Part shown: piece by piece, positions 6,650 through 8,305 of the stretch
How positions within the stretch are numbered: position 1 is the first letter of the stretch
Layout of the letters: the number at the start of each line of letters is the position of its first letter
Assembly: GCA_002714165.1 (NCBI GenBank)
Contig: PAWT01000021.1
Coordinates: forward strand, 50,851-59,155
Source of the DNA: Acidobacteriota bacterium
GTDB taxonomy: Bacteria > Acidobacteriota > Vicinamibacteria > Vicinamibacterales > UBA823
Direction of reading: 5' to 3'
DNA length: 8,305 bases
Notes under the pieces: model-generated
Database searches by the model: none
What the model was told of the DNA's origin: nothing
What the model saw: the letters and a program-made list of their open reading frames with translations, nothing else
Program-made: the position numbers and the translations under genes

Positions 6650-7924
6650 CTAGAGTACCTGGTTACGAATCGAGGCGTCGACAAGTTGAATGGGATGCAC
6701 AAAACGCATATCCCAACCAGCGCCACGGGCTGCCGCCACTAGTTGCAGTAAACAACCAGCATTTCCAGTCGCCACAAAATCAACATCGAGGGCAGACAGC
6801 GCAGCCACCTTCCTCGCACCAAGCACCTCGCCTGCCTCTGGTTCAACCAAGTTGTAAATCCCTGCACTACCGCAACACAACTCCCCTTCACGTGATTCTG
6901 TGAGTGTCACACCAGGGATTGCTTCAATTAGGGAGCGGGGCTGCACGTGTACACCCTGCCCGTGGACCAGGTGACAGGCATCGTGGTACGCAACACGAGC
7001 CTCCAAGCGGTGACGAGGGGCGCGTGCTGGTCCAATCTCAGTGAGCACTTCGCTTACGTCACGGACAGACGCACTGAAAGACTCCGCGCGATTCGCCCAC
7101 TCCGGGTCATCGGCGAGAAGTCGTCCATACTCCTTCATGGCCGAACCACAACCGCCAGCGTTCACTGCAATCCGGTCAACGCCGGTTCGTTCAAAGGAAC
7201 CAATCATGCGGCGTGCGAACGCTTTCGCCTCGGACTCACGGCCAGCGTGTAAAGATAGTGCTCCGCAACAACCTTGCCCAGCCGGCGCAATAATCTCGCA
7301 CCCTTCCGCTGAGAGCACTCGCACGGTTGCGCGATTGACCTCGCTAAAGAACACCCGTTGTACACATCCTGTCAGTAGTCCCACAGTGCTGCGACGGGGG
7401 CCTTCGGCTGGAGTCCGCTCAGGCTGGGAGTCACTGCACCCGGTATTGTCAGGAAGGAGTCTGAGTAAAGCACGCACACGTGCTGGGAGACGGTTCAGCC
7501 AACTGCGAGATTCGAACAGATTTCGCAAGCGAGTCAAAACCATTAACGGAGCCGTCAGTAGGCGAAGCCGCTGTGGATAAGGTAAGACAGCGAAGAGTAT
7601 CGAGCGAAACAGCCGATCACGGAACGGACGGCGAAACGATGTCTCGACAACGGCACGAGTCCCCTCAATAAGTGGCCCATACTGGACCCCTGATGGGCAT
7701 GCAGTCACACAGGCGAGGCAGCCTAAACAAGCATCCATGCGCTTAACAAACGCGTCGCCGATTGGCACGCGCCCTTCTGCTTCGGCCTTCATCAGATGCA
7801 GTCGTCCCCGCGGTGAGTCCATTTCTTCGTCCCAGAGAACATAGGTTGGGCAGGTGGGCAAACAGAACCCACAATGGACGCAGGCCGAAAGTTGGGATTC
7901 GCGATTAGGGCCGCCAGAGGTCAC
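6650..7924 (-). CDS. glcF: Glycolate oxidase iron-sulfur subunit GlcF
   Basis: This 424-residue electron-transfer subunit of glycolate oxidase (GlcDEF) passes electrons from the flavin subunits toward the respiratory chain at the cytoplasmic membrane. Two [4Fe-4S] ferredoxin motifs are intact: CVHCGFCLPTCP (C15, C18, C21, C25) and CLGCLACVTACP (C66, C69, C72, C76). Two CCG domains follow. The first has C187, CCG at 219-221 and C259; the second has C317, CCG at 350-352 and C391. The length matches the family (E. coli GlcF is 407 residues). The start is GTG at 7924 with a modest GGGAG about 9 bases upstream; no other start codon exists in this frame between it and the end of glcE. It follows glcE by 79 bases and precedes pgi on the same strand. 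Related CCG proteins (LutA, GlpC) are less likely given the adjacent GlcE-like gene. Confidence 0.93.
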   Translation of the reverse strand: MTSGGPNRESQLSACVHCGFCLPTCPTYVLWDEEMDSPRGRLHLMKAEAEGRVPIGDAFVKRMDACLGCLACVTACPSGVQYGPLIEGTRAVVETSFRRPFRDRLFRSILFAVLPYPQRLRLLTAPLMVLTRLRNLFESRSWLNRLPARVRALLRLLPDNTGCSDSQPERTPAEGPRRSTVGLLTGCVQRVFFSEVNRATVRVLSAEGCEIIAPAGQGCCGALSLHAGRESEAKAFARRMIGSFERTGVDRIAVNAGGCGSAMKEYGRLLADDPEWANRAESFSASVRDVSEVLTEIGPARAPRHRLEARVAYHDACHLVHGQGVHVQPRSLIEAIPGVTLTESREGELCCGSAGIYNLVEPEAGEVLGARKVAALSALDVDFVATGNAGCLLQLVAAARGAGWDMRFVHPIQLVDASIRNQVL

Positions 7925-8003
7925 AGGTATCCGCTCCCCACGGGTGAGCCTGAACCAAGTTCCCCGGGGTGCTCCGTCATGAGGCTGAGAACGCCCCTCA
8001 GAT

Positions 8004-8305
8004 TCAGATCGCTTCGGTTGGCCATCGTCCTGGACTCAGAATGCCATCCTGATCAAACTGCCGCTTTACGGCAACCATTACACGCTTTGCATCACCTAAG
8101 GGTCCCCATGCATCAATGTTTGCACGCAACTCAGGTGTTCCCCGAAGCAACACGACATAACCGGCGCTTGACGCTAACATGCTTCTCAATTCCTCAACGA
8201 TTAACTTCGACACCCCCGCGTCGGTTCCGAGCCTAGCGTGCAATACCCCGATGCCTGCACGCCCCGCAACACAACCATCCGAACCATGGCGCCTCAAGAG
8301 AATGC
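8004..8305 (-). CDS. glcE: Glycolate oxidase FAD-binding subunit GlcE, C-terminal fragment (cut by window edge)
   Basis: The reading frame is open to the right edge, so only about the last 99 residues of the protein are seen; the TGA stop is at 8004-8006. The tail (WGPLGDAKRVMVAVKRQFDQDGILSPGRW) matches the C-terminus of FAD-linked oxidases of the GlcD/GlcE group, in which the pattern 'K..FDP.GILNPGR' is conserved. The WG..GDA...M spacing and the position directly before glcF favour GlcE over GlcD. The preceding GIGVLHARLG segment fits the end of the substrate-binding cap domain. Together with GlcD and GlcF it would oxidise glycolate to glyoxylate. The gene does not end here by truncation; the true start is outside the window. 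Confidence 0.82.
   Translation of the reverse strand, partial: ILLRRHGSDGCVAGRAGIGVLHARLGTDAGVSKLIVEELRSMLASSAGYVVLLRGTPELRANIDAWGPLGDAKRVMVAVKRQFDQDGILSPGRWPTEAI

Noticed and set aside
7041..7580. Open frame of 179 codons on the + strand
   Set aside because: It lies wholly inside glcF on the opposite strand, has a low-complexity Ser/Arg/Pro-rich composition and no recognisable domain. It is a shadow of a real gene with intact cysteine motifs.
7985..8001. Inverted repeat CTGAG/CTCAG between glcE and glcF
   Set aside because: A five-base stem with a seven-base loop and no T-run is too weak to call a terminator or an operator.
7874..8236. Open frame of 120 codons on the + strand across the glcF-glcE junction
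   Set aside because: It is antisense to the glcF start and the glcE end, both of which have clear family motifs. Its translation is Arg/Leu/His/Pro-rich without a domain.

Overview
The window looks like an ordinary chromosomal stretch from a Gram-negative-type bacterium of moderate GC content. It carries eight complete protein genes, one partial gene at the right edge, and an initiator tRNA. Several traits point loosely to Acidobacteriota (inference, low confidence): the phosphoglucose isomerase is of the kind normally fused to transaldolase, RNase III carries an N-terminal DUF2007 domain, and there is a glcDEF-type glycolate oxidase. I see no integrase, transposase, CRISPR array, phage gene or biosynthetic cluster, so the window is housekeeping and metabolic rather than accessory.

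Left part (1-3443). An uncharacterised P-loop ATPase with a C-terminal winged helix (68-1219, +) converges on a DUF2007-RNase III fusion (1255-2226, -). A 275-base intergenic region with small inverted repeats follows. Next are a DedA/YqaA-type membrane protein (2502-3119, +) and a convergent, slightly overlapping CutA1 (3084-3443, -).

Middle part (3444-4792). An FtsB/DivIC septum protein (3528-3896, +) ends directly on a hairpin. It is followed by the initiator tRNA-fMet (4009-4085, +), which has a plausible promoter and an intrinsic terminator, and then a LysE/RhtB-type exporter (4169-4792, +).

Right part (4769-8305, all -). In transcription order these are the glcE C-terminus (cut by the edge), glcF and a stand-alone PGI. 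GlcE and GlcF belong to the three-subunit glycolate oxidase, which oxidises glycolate to glyoxylate; glcD would be expected beyond the right edge. The PGI interconverts glucose-6-phosphate and fructose-6-phosphate and overlaps the 3' end of the exporter gene tail to tail.

I found no clearly new multi-gene system. The points most worth a second look are the DUF2007-RNase III fusion with Asn at one catalytic-site position, the ATPase whose Walker A lysine is replaced by arginine, and the PGI that lacks its usual transaldolase half.
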